A stretch of 21,640 nucleotides of DNA. It comes from Ilyomonas sp964658445. Its GTDB lineage: Bacteria > Bacteroidota > Bacteroidia > Chitinophagales > Chitinophagaceae. The position numbers and the translations under genes are program-made. Below the pieces are notes generated by a model. That model searched no databases. It saw nothing but the letters and a program-made list of their open reading frames with translations, and was not told the origin of the DNA. The DNA lies in NCBI GenBank assembly GCA_964658445.1, contig CAZZZH010000043.1, positions 1 through 21,640 on the forward strand. The letters are read 5' to 3'. Of this stretch, positions 7,250 to 16,076 are shown one piece after another; the first letter of the stretch is position 1; each line of letters starts with the position of its first letter.

Positions 7250-10200
7250 CTACCCGTTCATGATCTCTACGTTAATATCTACATCCGGGTTGCCCAATAG
7301 AAACTCAGCCATTTCTTCGTTCATGGTAAAGCCTCTGTCCATAGTGTGCATGGTTATTTTCAGGTTGTGCAAAGGTTCGTAAATATTAAAGCGGATGCTG
7401 CTTTTGCCGGGGTTGCTCTTTACATTGTTCTCTACAAAATTTACAAAATCGGTCGTCAGGCTTGCAGGGTGTAGGCTGATGTCGAGTTGCTTGGTAAGCG
7501 TTTGTTTCGCGGTTTCCAGCAAGCAGATGGAGTTCACACTAAACTCATATTGGTCGGCATTGTAGCGCGTTTTAAAAAAGCCCGTAATCAGTATGTTCTT
7601 GCCCACCTCCAGATAATGCTTGAAGCGCATGTACTGGTCGCCCCACAGCATGATTTCAGTTTTGGAAGTAAAGTCTTCAATGGTAAGCGAGCCAAAGTTT
7701 TTGCCCGTTTTCGATATGCGGTGGCCTGCCGCCGTAACCAGCCCCGCAATGCGGAAGGTCTTATTGAGGTTGGCAGCCATTGCGCCCGGCGAATCATTGA
7801 TTTCAGTAAACTCGTTCAGCGGGATAATGCCGTAATACTTCAGCTCGAAGCGGAAGTGGTTCAGCGGGTGGCCGCTCATAAACATGCCCGTTACTTCCTT
7901 CTCGTGGTCTAGCAGTTCCGTTAGCGTCCACTCCGGCGCGGGCAATATTTTAGGCGTGGCTATTTCGGGCATTATGTTTTCACCAAAAAGGCTGTTGCTG
8001 CTCTGCGTTTTGTTGGTCTGGTATATATTTCCGTAGCGGATGATGCGCTCCAGCATAGAGCCGGTTTCGCCGGGCGGCGTAAAGAAATACTGCCCGCGAT
8101 GAAACTCTTTGAAGGAATCGAAAGCGCCAGAATACACCAGGCTTTCCAGCGATTTTTTGTTAACGGTGCGCTGGTTGATGCGGCGGATAAAATCCCACAC
8201 ATCTTTGAACCTGCCGTTAGCTTCGCGCTCTTCTATGATGCTTTGCACCGCCGCTTCGCCAACGCCTTTTAAGCCGCCCAGCCCAAAGCGGATTTCTCCA
8301 TCTTTATTCACCGCAAAACCGCTGAGCGATTCGTTGATATCCGGACCCAGCACGCGATGGTTCATGCGCTTGCATTCTTCCATAAAGAAGGTCATCTTTT
8401 CAATGCTTCCCGCATGGTTCAGCACCGCCGCCATGTATTCGCTAGGATAGTGCGCTTTTAGGTAAGCCGTCTGGTAAGCCACGTAAGCATAGCAAGTAGA
8501 GTGAGATTTGTTGAAGGCATATTGCGCAAAAGCTTCCCAGTCAGTCCATATCTTTTCAAGGATGTCTTTCTTGTGTCCCTTCTCCGTAGCGCCTTTTATA
8601 AACTGCGCCTTCATTTTGTCCAGCACCGATTTCTGCTTTTTCCCCATGGCTTTGCGCAGCACATCGGCATCGCCTTTACTAAAGCCGCCAATCTTTTGCG
8701 AAAGCAGCATCACCTGCTCCTGGTATACGGTAATGCCGTAAGTTTCTTCAAGGTATTCGCGCATCTCGGGAAGGTCATAACTAATCTCTTCCCGTCCATG
8801 TTTACGCGCCACATACTGCGGAATATAAGCCATTGGGCCCGGGCGATATAAGGCGTTCATGGCAATGAGATCGGCAAAGGCATCGGGCTTCAGCTCACGC
8901 AGATATTTTTGCATCGGCGCACTTTCAAACTGAAATGTACCGTTGGTTTCGCCGTTCTGATAAAGCTTGTAAGTTTTCTCATCATCCAGCGGCAGGGTAT
9001 CTAAATCAATCTCGATGTTGTGGTTTTGTTTAATCAGCTCCAGCGCGGTTTTTAAGATAGACAAGGTCTTCAAACCGAGGAAGTCCATCTTGATAACGCC
9101 TGCCTCTTCAATAGAAGAGCCACCGATCTGCGTGATCCACAAATCAGATTCTTTGGACATGGCAACCGGCAGCAGGTCGGTAAGGTCTTTTGGCGCAATG
9201 ATAATGCCCGCCGCATGAACGCCGGTATTGCGCACCGAACCTTCCAGCCGCTCGGCTTCTTTCAGCACCTGCGATTTGATGTCGGTGCCGGCATAAATTT
9301 CGCGCAGCCGCCTGATGTTTTCGAGGTCTTCGCCGCCGTACTGCTCTTTTTCTTCCAGCGAGTTTTCGCCATCTTTTGCCGTGAGCGGCGCAGAAAGGCA
9401 GCGGCCCAAGGTAGTGCCTACTTTTTCTGGCACCAGCTTGACTAAGCTGTTGGCTTCAAACAAGGGCAGGTCCATTACACGCGCTACATCTTTAATGCTG
9501 CTGCGCGCTGCCATGGTGCCGTAGGTAACAATCTGCGCTACCTGATTTTTGCCATATTTTTCTACTACATAATCGATCACTTTCTGCCGGCCTTCATCAT
9601 CAAAATCGGTATCGATATCCGGCATTGATTTACGATCGGGGTTCAGAAAGCGTTCAAACAGCAGGTCGTATTTAATGGGGTCAATATTGGTAATGCCGAT
9701 GCAATACGCTACCACGCTACCGGCTGCCGAGCCACGCCCCGGGCCGATGAAAACACCTCGCTCGCGCCCGGCTTTGATAAAGTCGCTAACGATTAAAAAG
9801 TAGCCCGCGAAACCCATTGTTTTAATGGTGAACAATTCAAAGTCGAGACGCTCGCGCAACGGCTCGGTGATCTCGCTGTAGCGCTGCTTAGCGCCTTCGT
9901 AGGTAAGGTGATGCAGGTACGTCCACTGGTTCAGGTTATTATCTTCTGATACCTGAAACTCTTTAGGTATGGGAAAGGCAGGAAGCAGAATATCTTTTTT
10001 CAGGTTTAATACTTCAATCTTATCGACAATGGCCTGGGTGTTGTCAATGCTTTCCGGCACATCGATAAATAGTTTCGACATCTCGTCTGTTGACTTGAAA
10101 TAAAACTCGTTGTTTGGAAACTTGAAGCGCCTGTTTTTAATGGCTGAATCATCGTTTACAAAGTCGTCTAAGCCAGGCGTAGATTGCTTTTCGCCGGTGT

Positions 10201-10921
10201 TAATGCAAAGCAGGATATCGTGCGCATTATAGTCTTCCTGGTCGGTGTAATGGCTATCGTTGGTGGCAATCATGGGCACGTTGTGTTTCTTTGCCCACTT
10301 CATCAGCATTGCATTTATCTTTTCCTGCTCCGCAATTTTATGGCGCTGCAGCTCGATGTAATAATCTTCGCCAAACATATCCAGCCACCACTTAAATTCT
10401 TTCTCGGCTTCTTCTTCGCTTTTATGCAAAATAGCCTGCGGCACATACGCACCAATACAGCAGGTAGTGGCGATTAAACCTTCTTTATATTTTTCTAACA
10501 GCTTCTTGTCTATGCGCGGATACTTGCTGTACATGCCCTCGCTGAAACCATAAGAAGTAAGCTTTACTAAGTTGTGATAACCGGTTTTGTTTTTCGCCAG
10601 CAATACCTGGTGAAACCGCTCGTCTTTCTGCTCTTTGGTAAACGCACGTTTCGCCATATTTTCTACTACATAAAACTCGCAGCCAACCACGGGTTTAACG
10701 GTGGGTTCGAGTATGTCTTTTCCATTGGCGTCCTTGCCGACAACCTTTGTATTTTTCCAGGCTTGATTTACAAAATCGAACACGCCAAACATATTGCCGT
10801 GGTCGGTAATGGCAAGCGCAGGCATATTGTATTTCTGCGCTTTTTTGTAAAGACTATTGATGTTTGCCGCGCCATCGAGCAGCGAATATTGTGTGTGTAC
10901 GTGTAGGTGTGAGAATTGCAT
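7250..10921 (-). CDS. dnaE: DNA polymerase III alpha subunit
   Basis: The 1223-residue product is the replicative polymerase catalytic subunit. It opens with a PHP domain whose metal-binding pattern is kept (HLHVHTQYSLLDG with H7 and H9, AITDHGNMFG with D40-H41, later VVGCEFYV, ELQRH and TNDSHY). The family C polymerase palm carries the three catalytic aspartates: D435 and D437 in PDIDTDF and D613 in KMDFLGLKTL. GPGRGSAAGS, YRPGPMAYIP and YQEQVM are further DnaE hallmarks. A helix-hairpin-helix segment (GLGGLKGVGEAA) and an OB-fold (about residues 1050-1125) follow, then a C-terminal tail. Length fits Bacteroidota DnaE. It acts in the replisome with the beta clamp and clamp loader. It is transcribed leftward from its own 237-base upstream gap and ends at the terminator 7179-7207. 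No convincing TAnnTTTG element was found upstream. Confidence 0.98.
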   Translation of the reverse strand: MQFSHLHVHTQYSLLDGAANINSLYKKAQKYNMPALAITDHGNMFGVFDFVNQAWKNTKVVGKDANGKDILEPTVKPVVGCEFYVVENMAKRAFTKEQKDERFHQVLLAKNKTGYHNLVKLTSYGFSEGMYSKYPRIDKKLLEKYKEGLIATTCCIGAYVPQAILHKSEEEAEKEFKWWLDMFGEDYYIELQRHKIAEQEKINAMLMKWAKKHNVPMIATNDSHYTDQEDYNAHDILLCINTGEKQSTPGLDDFVNDDSAIKNRRFKFPNNEFYFKSTDEMSKLFIDVPESIDNTQAIVDKIEVLNLKKDILLPAFPIPKEFQVSEDNNLNQWTYLHHLTYEGAKQRYSEITEPLRERLDFELFTIKTMGFAGYFLIVSDFIKAGRERGVFIGPGRGSAAGSVVAYCIGITNIDPIKYDLLFERFLNPDRKSMPDIDTDFDDEGRQKVIDYVVEKYGKNQVAQIVTYGTMAARSSIKDVARVMDLPLFEANSLVKLVPEKVGTTLGRCLSAPLTAKDGENSLEEKEQYGGEDLENIRRLREIYAGTDIKSQVLKEAERLEGSVRNTGVHAAGIIIAPKDLTDLLPVAMSKESDLWITQIGGSSIEEAGVIKMDFLGLKTLSILKTALELIKQNHNIEIDLDTLPLDDEKTYKLYQNGETNGTFQFESAPMQKYLRELKPDAFADLIAMNALYRPGPMAYIPQYVARKHGREEISYDLPEMREYLEETYGITVYQEQVMLLSQKIGGFSKGDADVLRKAMGKKQKSVLDKMKAQFIKGATEKGHKKDILEKIWTDWEAFAQYAFNKSHSTCYAYVAYQTAYLKAHYPSEYMAAVLNHAGSIEKMTFFMEECKRMNHRVLGPDINESLSGFAVNKDGEIRFGLGGLKGVGEAAVQSIIEEREANGRFKDVWDFIRRINQRTVNKKSLESLVYSGAFDSFKEFHRGQYFFTPPGETGSMLERIIRYGNIYQTNKTQSSNSLFGENIMPEIATPKILPAPEWTLTELLDHEKEVTGMFMSGHPLNHFRFELKYYGIIPLNEFTEINDSPGAMAANLNKTFRIAGLVTAAGHRISKTGKNFGSLTIEDFTSKTEIMLWGDQYMRFKHYLEVGKNILITGFFKTRYNADQYEFSVNSICLLETAKQTLTKQLDISLHPASLTTDFVNFVENNVKSNPGKSSIRFNIYEPLHNLKITMHTMDRGFTMNEEMAEFLLGNPDVDINVEIMNG

Positions 10922-11158
10922 AATCGTATGGTGAAACGGATTTTATTCTGTAATGATGTACGTGTTTTTCGTTAGTCAAATGAACGCACAAATTACTTCG
11001 AAAAAAGCTAAAGGTTTTGGTATTTTTTGCACAGCGAGGGATAAGTTTCCGGTGCGTTAACAATCATCGTATTACCGAATTAGCATGCCCGTCTTTTCAT
11101 CACGACAACGCATTATAATGACGAATATTTTACCAGTAAAAGGAAAGTGAACTTTGCC

Positions 11159-12166
11159 TTACTTACCTGACGAATCATTGGAAGCAGAACCACCTGGCGT
11201 AGCAGATGGATTGCCGCTGTTTTCGAGGCTTTCTTTGTAGCGCAATACACCACGCATCACAGCATAAGCTATTTCGCTCTGGTCTTTATCGTTACGCAGG
11301 TAGCCTTCTTCTTCGTGATTGCAAATAAAGCCGGTTTCTACCAGGATGCTCGGCATGGCGGTAGCCTGCAGCACCCAAATGCCTTTGTTGTTGCGCTGTA
11401 GCACGCCCCGATTGATGCGACCTTGTTTTTGAAACTCGTCCTGCACATACTCGGCAAGCATGCGGCTGCTGTTAAAGTATTTCTTAGTAAGAATAGAAGC
11501 CCTGATTTTCGCTTCCGGCGAATCAAATAGAAAGTCGGAAGAATCGGCGCCGCTGCTGTCCGTCATTTCGTCGCTAGCACCCGAAGCTACAAACTGCTTT
11601 TTCGAGTCGGCTTTGCCAACCGCCCAAATGTATACTTCCGTGCCTTCGGCATCGCAGCCCAGATGGTTGATTTTATAGATAGGCACCGAACGTTTGTGCG
11701 CCGTTTTTTTCTTTTTCTTTCCCTTTCCCGAATAGGTGTAGTAGGTTTCTGTATTATGACCGATCACTTCTTTTGAAATGCGCTCCGGGCCTGAGTTTAA
11801 GTGAATGCTGATAAACAGGTCGCCATGGTTTTCGTTGGCAATCTGCGCTCTTCTTTTTAGCCCTTCGTTAATGCTGCCTAAATGGTCGGGCAAGTATTGA
11901 TCGGTGCGGGTAAATATGATTCTGGTGTTGGGTAAACTTTGCTTTAGCAGATCGCCCAACTTCAAGGCAATGCCTAATGCATTCTCCGACTCCGTGCTGT
12001 ATAAACCTTTGGCACCGGGATCGGGCAAGCCATGTCCGGGATCGATAATAATGGTCTTTAAAACATTCTTTTGCGTAGCATCAAACCAGGCATCGGGCTT
12101 ATCAAAAGAAGAAAACAGGAAAATCAAAAAGAGAATTAAAAAGACCTTACCGGATAATTTATGCAT
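11159..12166 (-). CDS. N-acetylmuramoyl-L-alanine amidase (Amidase_3 family, AmiA/B/C type)
   Basis: The 335-residue product has an N-terminal hydrophobic signal or anchor (residues 8-21) and so acts in the periplasm. The zinc amidase core is clear: DPGHG with ligand H45, the second ligand E59 (STESENAL), H122 in SIHLNS, and catalytic E277 in ILVETGFI. The enzyme cleaves the amide bond between N-acetylmuramic acid and the stem peptide, for septal splitting or wall turnover. Between SIHLNS and the next core strand (GTEVYIW, about 175) there are some 50 residues with a lysine-rich patch (148-159). A Ser/Asp-rich stretch follows at about 192-210. The spacing H45-E277 is longer than in minimal family members. 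The C-terminus is a short Ser/Gly/Asn tail. It is divergent from lptD (58 bp). Confidence 0.93.
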   Translation of the reverse strand: MHKLSGKVFLILFLIFLFSSFDKPDAWFDATQKNVLKTIIIDPGHGLPDPGAKGLYSTESENALGIALKLGDLLKQSLPNTRIIFTRTDQYLPDHLGSINEGLKRRAQIANENHGDLFISIHLNSGPERISKEVIGHNTETYYTYSGKGKKKKKTAHKRSVPIYKINHLGCDAEGTEVYIWAVGKADSKKQFVASGASDEMTDSSGADSSDFLFDSPEAKIRASILTKKYFNSSRMLAEYVQDEFQKQGRINRGVLQRNNKGIWVLQATAMPSILVETGFICNHEEEGYLRNDKDQSEIAYAVMRGVLRYKESLENSGNPSATPGGSASNDSSGK

Positions 12167-12205
12167 AATTCACGTATCGTTAAGTTATCTGTTTACTGTT
12201 TCGGT

Positions 12206-12213
12206 TATTTTTG
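12206..12213 (+). promoter_or_regulatory. -7 promoter element for lptD
   Basis: TATTTTTG is an exact TAnnTTTG match 11 bases before the ATG at 12225, inside the 58-bp divergent gap with the amidase gene. It fixes the start of lptD at 12225 rather than at codons further upstream that lie within the amidase gene. Confidence 0.5.
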
Positions 12214-12224
12214 TTTTCAACTGT

Positions 12225-15026
12225 ATGAGCAAACGTAGTAAAATTAGCAGAAAAACAATCCTTGCCCTAAGCGCATGGCTTCTTTTACTTTTTTTTATCA
12301 CTCACATCAATGCCACCGGCTATCATACAGAAAGCAATACTTCGACTGATAACCGCGATACCATTATAAACGATTCTGCTTTATTAAAATTACGTAACGA
12401 TACCGGCGCTTTACCAAAAGATGATACAACGCAGCCGAGCAGCACAGTCATCAATGCGCCGGATAGTTTATTTTTTAAGGATACAGCTAATGCCGATTCT
12501 ACCAAGAAGCAGAAGATCGATTCGATGCTGGTTTCCAAAGATTCTCTGGATGCGCCCATTGAATATTCGGCAGATGATTCGGGTGTTTTGTTTATCGAAT
12601 CGCGCAAGTTTTATTTGTATGGCAAAGCCAATGCAAAAAACAAAGACGTTGACCTTACCGCTAACACTATCCAGTACGACCAATCGAATCAACTCATAAA
12701 AGCCTTTGGTGGTATAGATACAAGCCACAACCCATTAGACCTGCCTACGATGGTTCAGGGAGACCAGACTTCCAAAAGCGACACGCTTTTGTTTAATCTG
12801 AAAACACAGCGTGGTTTATCGAAGAATACCTATTACAACGAAGGCGAAATCTTCATTAATGCGCAGCGTGTGAAGAAGGTAGATAAAGACGTGGCATTTG
12901 CTTATCGCAGCCGCTTTACCACCTGCAATTTAGATACACCGCACTTTGCATTTATAGCCAGGCGAATGAAGCTGATCAATAACAAACTTGGTGTTTCCGG
13001 ATCGGTGCATCCTGAGTTTGAAGGTGTTCCCATTCCTATCTATTTACCATTTGGTATTTTCCCTTTGAACCGCGGTCGCCACTCGGGTTTGCTGCCCGTG
13101 CAGTTTGCCACCAACAGCAGCTACGGTTTGGGTTTGGAGGGCATCGGCTATTACAAAGTAATTAATGACAACTGGGATGTAACGACGCGCGCCAATATCT
13201 ATTCGTATGGCGGCTGGACGGCTACCATAACACCCGAGTATTACAAACGATATAAGTACAGAGGCGAGCTGAATCTTGAGATTCAGCATAGCAAAGTTCT
13301 TAACACTTCATCGTATGGTTTTACGCAGGATGAGTTTACCAAAACACAAAGCTTCTCCATTCGCTGGAGCCATTCGCAGGATACCAAAGCGCATCCCGGA
13401 ACATCGTTTCAGGCAAGCGTAAACGCAGGCAGCACAAGGTTTAATAAATACGTGCCCAACAACCCGATACGCAATTATCAAAACTTGCTGACTTCATCCA
13501 TTACTTATTCTAAAACCTGGGACCAAGGTAAGTATAACATGACGGTGAGTGCGAACCACAATCAGAACAATAATCTTCATCTTCAAAACATACAGGCACC
13601 CACAGTAAGCTTTACGGCAAATACTATTTACCCATTTGAAAAGAAAGAACACATCGGCACACCCAAGTGGTATGAGAAGCTGGGTATTTCTTACAACGGT
13701 CAGTTGCTTGACGCGCTTTCTTTTTATGATACAGCTTTTAATTTCAACCACATTTTAGATACGTTTCAATGGGGCGCGCGCCATAGCATTCCCATTTCAT
13801 TGTCCCTGCCTGCCTTAGGTCCTTTCATCGTGTCGCCGTTTGTAAGCTATAGCGAAACCTGGTTTGGGCAAAAGAGTGAAATTGCCTACAGCGCAAAAGA
13901 TAAAAAAGTAGATACACTGCAGCACAAAGGCTTTTATGCGGCCCGCGAAGTAAGCTTTGGAGCTGCGGTAAGCACGCGTATTTTTGGAACGCTTCAGTTT
14001 CCTAATTCCAAAAATATTGTAGCTATTCGCCATGAAATAAAACCCAGCATCAGCTTTAATTATAAACCGGATTTAGTAAGCCAGTTTTATCAGACCATAC
14101 GCGTTCCTGTGGCTGATACTGTTACTACGAATGGTGTAACTACTATTAATCCTGATACACTCTCTCAGAAAGTGGCTTTGCTGGGCGGTAATTTACTAAG
14201 CCCTTACTCGCCGGGAAGATTTGGAGGTCTTTCTTTCAGTCTTGAAAACTTGTTAGAAATGAAAGTGCGAAACAAGAAAGACACAACCGGCGACAACCCG
14301 ACACGCAAAGTGAAACTGATAGATGGTCTGGACTTCACAACGAGCTACAACTTTCTTGCAGACAGCATGAGATGGTCGCCTATCAGCGTATCGTACAGAA
14401 GTACCTTGTTTCAGAAAGTAAACATTACCGGCAGTGCCACCATTGACCCATATGAAACCAATAAGTTTGGTCAAGACATCGATAAATTGTTATGGAAAAA
14501 AGGAAATATCGGCAGGCTGACCAATGCCTCGTTTGCCGTTTCAACTTCCATACAAAGCAAAAGTAAAGACGGCAAAACCGATAACCAGCGTGTAGATGAA
14601 CTGGATGAAACCTTAACGCCTGAAGAACAGGCAGCAGCCCTGGCTTATGTGCGCTCTAACCCTGCCGATTTTGTTGACTTCAATATTCCCTGGTCTTTGA
14701 ATCTTTCCTTTACTACCAACTTCTCGCGCCGGTTAAAAATTGATTACAGCGGCTACTATACCCAGATCGCTTCGAGCCTGAATGTGAACGGCGATTTTAG
14801 TTTAACACCGAAATGGAAAATCGGCGGAAGCACTTATTTTGATGTACGTGCCTTAAACATCGGTTTGCTTACCATGTACATTACCCGCGAGATGCATTGC
14901 TGGCAGTTGTCTATTAATCTTACGCCGGTTGGCATTACACGCTCGTTCAGTATTACCATCAATCCAAAATCAAGCCTGCTGCGCGATTTAAAGATTAACC
15001 GCACAAGGAGCTTCACTACTTATTGA
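12225..15026 (+). CDS. lptD: LptD-like outer-membrane LPS assembly protein (Bacteroidota type)
   Basis: From the ATG at 12225 the product has 933 residues, starting with a basic n-region and a hydrophobic signal segment (about 12-27). The frame is open further upstream, but that part is antisense to the amidase gene. After a Ser/Asp/Thr-rich stretch there is an OstA/LptA-like strand region (about residues 100-220: KDVDLTANTIQYD, IKAFGGIDT). Then comes the LptD-type segment with IPIYLPFGIFPLNRGRHSG, GYYKVINDNWDVTTRANIY and many alternating amphipathic strands typical of a large beta-barrel. LptD with LptE inserts lipopolysaccharide into the outer leaflet of the outer membrane. Bacteroidota LptD proteins are divergent, so the name rests on family resemblance. 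Three envelope genes follow on the same strand. Confidence 0.85.
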   Translation: MSKRSKISRKTILALSAWLLLLFFITHINATGYHTESNTSTDNRDTIINDSALLKLRNDTGALPKDDTTQPSSTVINAPDSLFFKDTANADSTKKQKIDSMLVSKDSLDAPIEYSADDSGVLFIESRKFYLYGKANAKNKDVDLTANTIQYDQSNQLIKAFGGIDTSHNPLDLPTMVQGDQTSKSDTLLFNLKTQRGLSKNTYYNEGEIFINAQRVKKVDKDVAFAYRSRFTTCNLDTPHFAFIARRMKLINNKLGVSGSVHPEFEGVPIPIYLPFGIFPLNRGRHSGLLPVQFATNSSYGLGLEGIGYYKVINDNWDVTTRANIYSYGGWTATITPEYYKRYKYRGELNLEIQHSKVLNTSSYGFTQDEFTKTQSFSIRWSHSQDTKAHPGTSFQASVNAGSTRFNKYVPNNPIRNYQNLLTSSITYSKTWDQGKYNMTVSANHNQNNNLHLQNIQAPTVSFTANTIYPFEKKEHIGTPKWYEKLGISYNGQLLDALSFYDTAFNFNHILDTFQWGARHSIPISLSLPALGPFIVSPFVSYSETWFGQKSEIAYSAKDKKVDTLQHKGFYAAREVSFGAAVSTRIFGTLQFPNSKNIVAIRHEIKPSISFNYKPDLVSQFYQTIRVPVADTVTTNGVTTINPDTLSQKVALLGGNLLSPYSPGRFGGLSFSLENLLEMKVRNKKDTTGDNPTRKVKLIDGLDFTTSYNFLADSMRWSPISVSYRSTLFQKVNITGSATIDPYETNKFGQDIDKLLWKKGNIGRLTNASFAVSTSIQSKSKDGKTDNQRVDELDETLTPEEQAAALAYVRSNPADFVDFNIPWSLNLSFTTNFSRRLKIDYSGYYTQIASSLNVNGDFSLTPKWKIGGSTYFDVRALNIGLLTMYITREMHCWQLSINLTPVGITRSFSITINPKSSLLRDLKINRTRSFTTY

Positions 15027-15118
15027 TAGAGCGCCGTCTTCGCCGATCCATATAAACGGATCTTCACATTCATTCGCCGTTGCTTGTTTTATCAGTGGTT
15101 ATAGCCAATTCTTTTATT

Positions 15119-15133
15119 CGGCTATCTTAGCCG
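15119..15133 (+). other. small hairpin in the leader of the EI24-family gene
   Basis: CGGCTA-TCT-TAGCCG forms a 6-bp stem with a 3-base loop ending 16 bases before the TTG start at 15150. The same middle segment (15120-15125) can instead pair with ATAGCC at 15101-15106. Function unknown; it may be chance. Confidence 0.3.
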
Positions 15134-15149
15134 CAAATCGTGTTGTGTT

Positions 15150-15914
15150 TTGCTGAAAGAAATCATCATTGCTATTCAATCTTATCTCGAAGCGCATCGC
15201 TTTATTCGCAAGCATAAGCTTTGGAAATGGATCCTTATTCCGGGATTCATTTATGCATTGCTGTTTGCCGTCAGTATGATTTTGTTTGGCGAAAGCGCCA
15301 GTCATTTTATACAGTGGATATTTGCGTTTACACATGTCAGTAGCTGGATAGAAAATCATCCCGACGGCTTCCTGCATTTCTTTTTTGCGTTCGCCACTTT
15401 CATCCTGTGGCTGGTGCTGATGCTGTTTTATTTTTCGTTGTTTAAATATATCTGGCTCATTGTGGGTTCACCTTTGTTTGCTTATTTAAGTGAAAAAACA
15501 GAAGCCATCATCCGCAACCACGATTATCCATTTACAGCTAAACAATTATGGACCGATGTTGTGCGTGGCATTTCCATTGCGCTTCGCAATACTTTGTGGC
15601 AAACGGTATATGTTGTTTCATTGCTGTTGCTTTCCCTCGTGCCCGTCATTGGCTGGATAACACCGGTGATCGCGCTGCTGGTAGAAGGTTATTATTATGG
15701 ATTTAGCATGCTCGATTATAGCTTTGAGCGGCGCAAAATGTCGGCGCAGCAAAGTATTTATTTTATCGGGCAGCACCGCGGGCTGGCCATCGGCAACGGC
15801 ATTGTATTTTACATGATGCACCTCGTTCCAATTGCAGGCTGGGTGCTGGCTCCGGCCTATGCGGTGGTTGCCGCCACGTTAAGCATAATGAAAGTGACAG
15901 ACGATAACGGGTAA
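15150..15914 (+). CDS. EI24-domain (CysZ-like) inner-membrane protein
   Basis: The 254-residue product has several strongly hydrophobic segments (about 29-48, 70-110, 145-185 and 215-245) with the EI24/CysZ pattern: an amphipathic N-terminus, FKYIWLIVGSPLFAYLSEKTE after the second hydrophobic hairpin, and GYYYGFSMLDYSFERRKM near the C-terminal third. CysZ in E. coli supports sulfate uptake; the role of Bacteroidota members is not established, and no cysteine-synthesis gene is nearby. The start is a TTG at 15150, because the first in-frame ATG (15276) would remove the conserved N-terminal helix; the ATG-free upstream region supports this. It lies 123 bp after lptD on the same strand, with no strong terminator between, so it may be partly co-transcribed. 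Confidence 0.83.
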   Translation: MLKEIIIAIQSYLEAHRFIRKHKLWKWILIPGFIYALLFAVSMILFGESASHFIQWIFAFTHVSSWIENHPDGFLHFFFAFATFILWLVLMLFYFSLFKYIWLIVGSPLFAYLSEKTEAIIRNHDYPFTAKQLWTDVVRGISIALRNTLWQTVYVVSLLLLSLVPVIGWITPVIALLVEGYYYGFSMLDYSFERRKMSAQQSIYFIGQHRGLAIGNGIVFYMMHLVPIAGWVLAPAYAVVAATLSIMKVTDDNG

Positions 15915-16014
15915 ATCATTAAATGCATATACAAAAGAACGCAGGTAGCAGAAAGCTATTTACTCCACCAGTCATATTTTACAGCTATCATTTTATACCT
16001 ATGCGGATAAGGTC

Positions 16015-16022
16015 TATTTTTG
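16015..16022 (+). promoter_or_regulatory. -7 promoter element for the mlaD-ostA pair
   Basis: TATTTTTG is an exact TAnnTTTG match ending 54 bases before the ATG at 16077. A T-rich TTTTA lies about 20 bases upstream, where a -33 element would be. It suggests that the MlaD-OstA pair can be transcribed independently of lptD and EI24. The rest of the 162-base gap (15915-16076) shows only a 4-bp stem near 15946. Confidence 0.5.
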
Positions 16023-16076
16023 TACATTATACAGTTGTTTAATTCCTAAGCAAGGACCAGTAGTAAAATTAATCTG

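Noticed and set aside
7068..7382. 104-residue + strand ORF across the dnaE 3' end
   Set aside because: Antisense to the dnaE C-terminus and its terminator; a shadow frame.
11112..11146. TTTTAC-CA-GTAAAA palindrome between amidase and dnaE
   Set aside because: AT-rich, loop too short for a stable hairpin and no conserved operator known to me; likely chance in an AT-rich spacer.
11904..12224. 107-codon N-terminal extension of the LptD frame
   Set aside because: It lies antisense to the well-supported amidase gene, contains no signal peptide of its own in the right place, and the ATG at 12225 is followed by a proper signal segment and preceded by a -7 element.
15045..15062. Possible terminator GATCC-8 nt-GGATC after lptD
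   Set aside because: Only a 5-bp stem with a weak T run; not enough to call a terminator.
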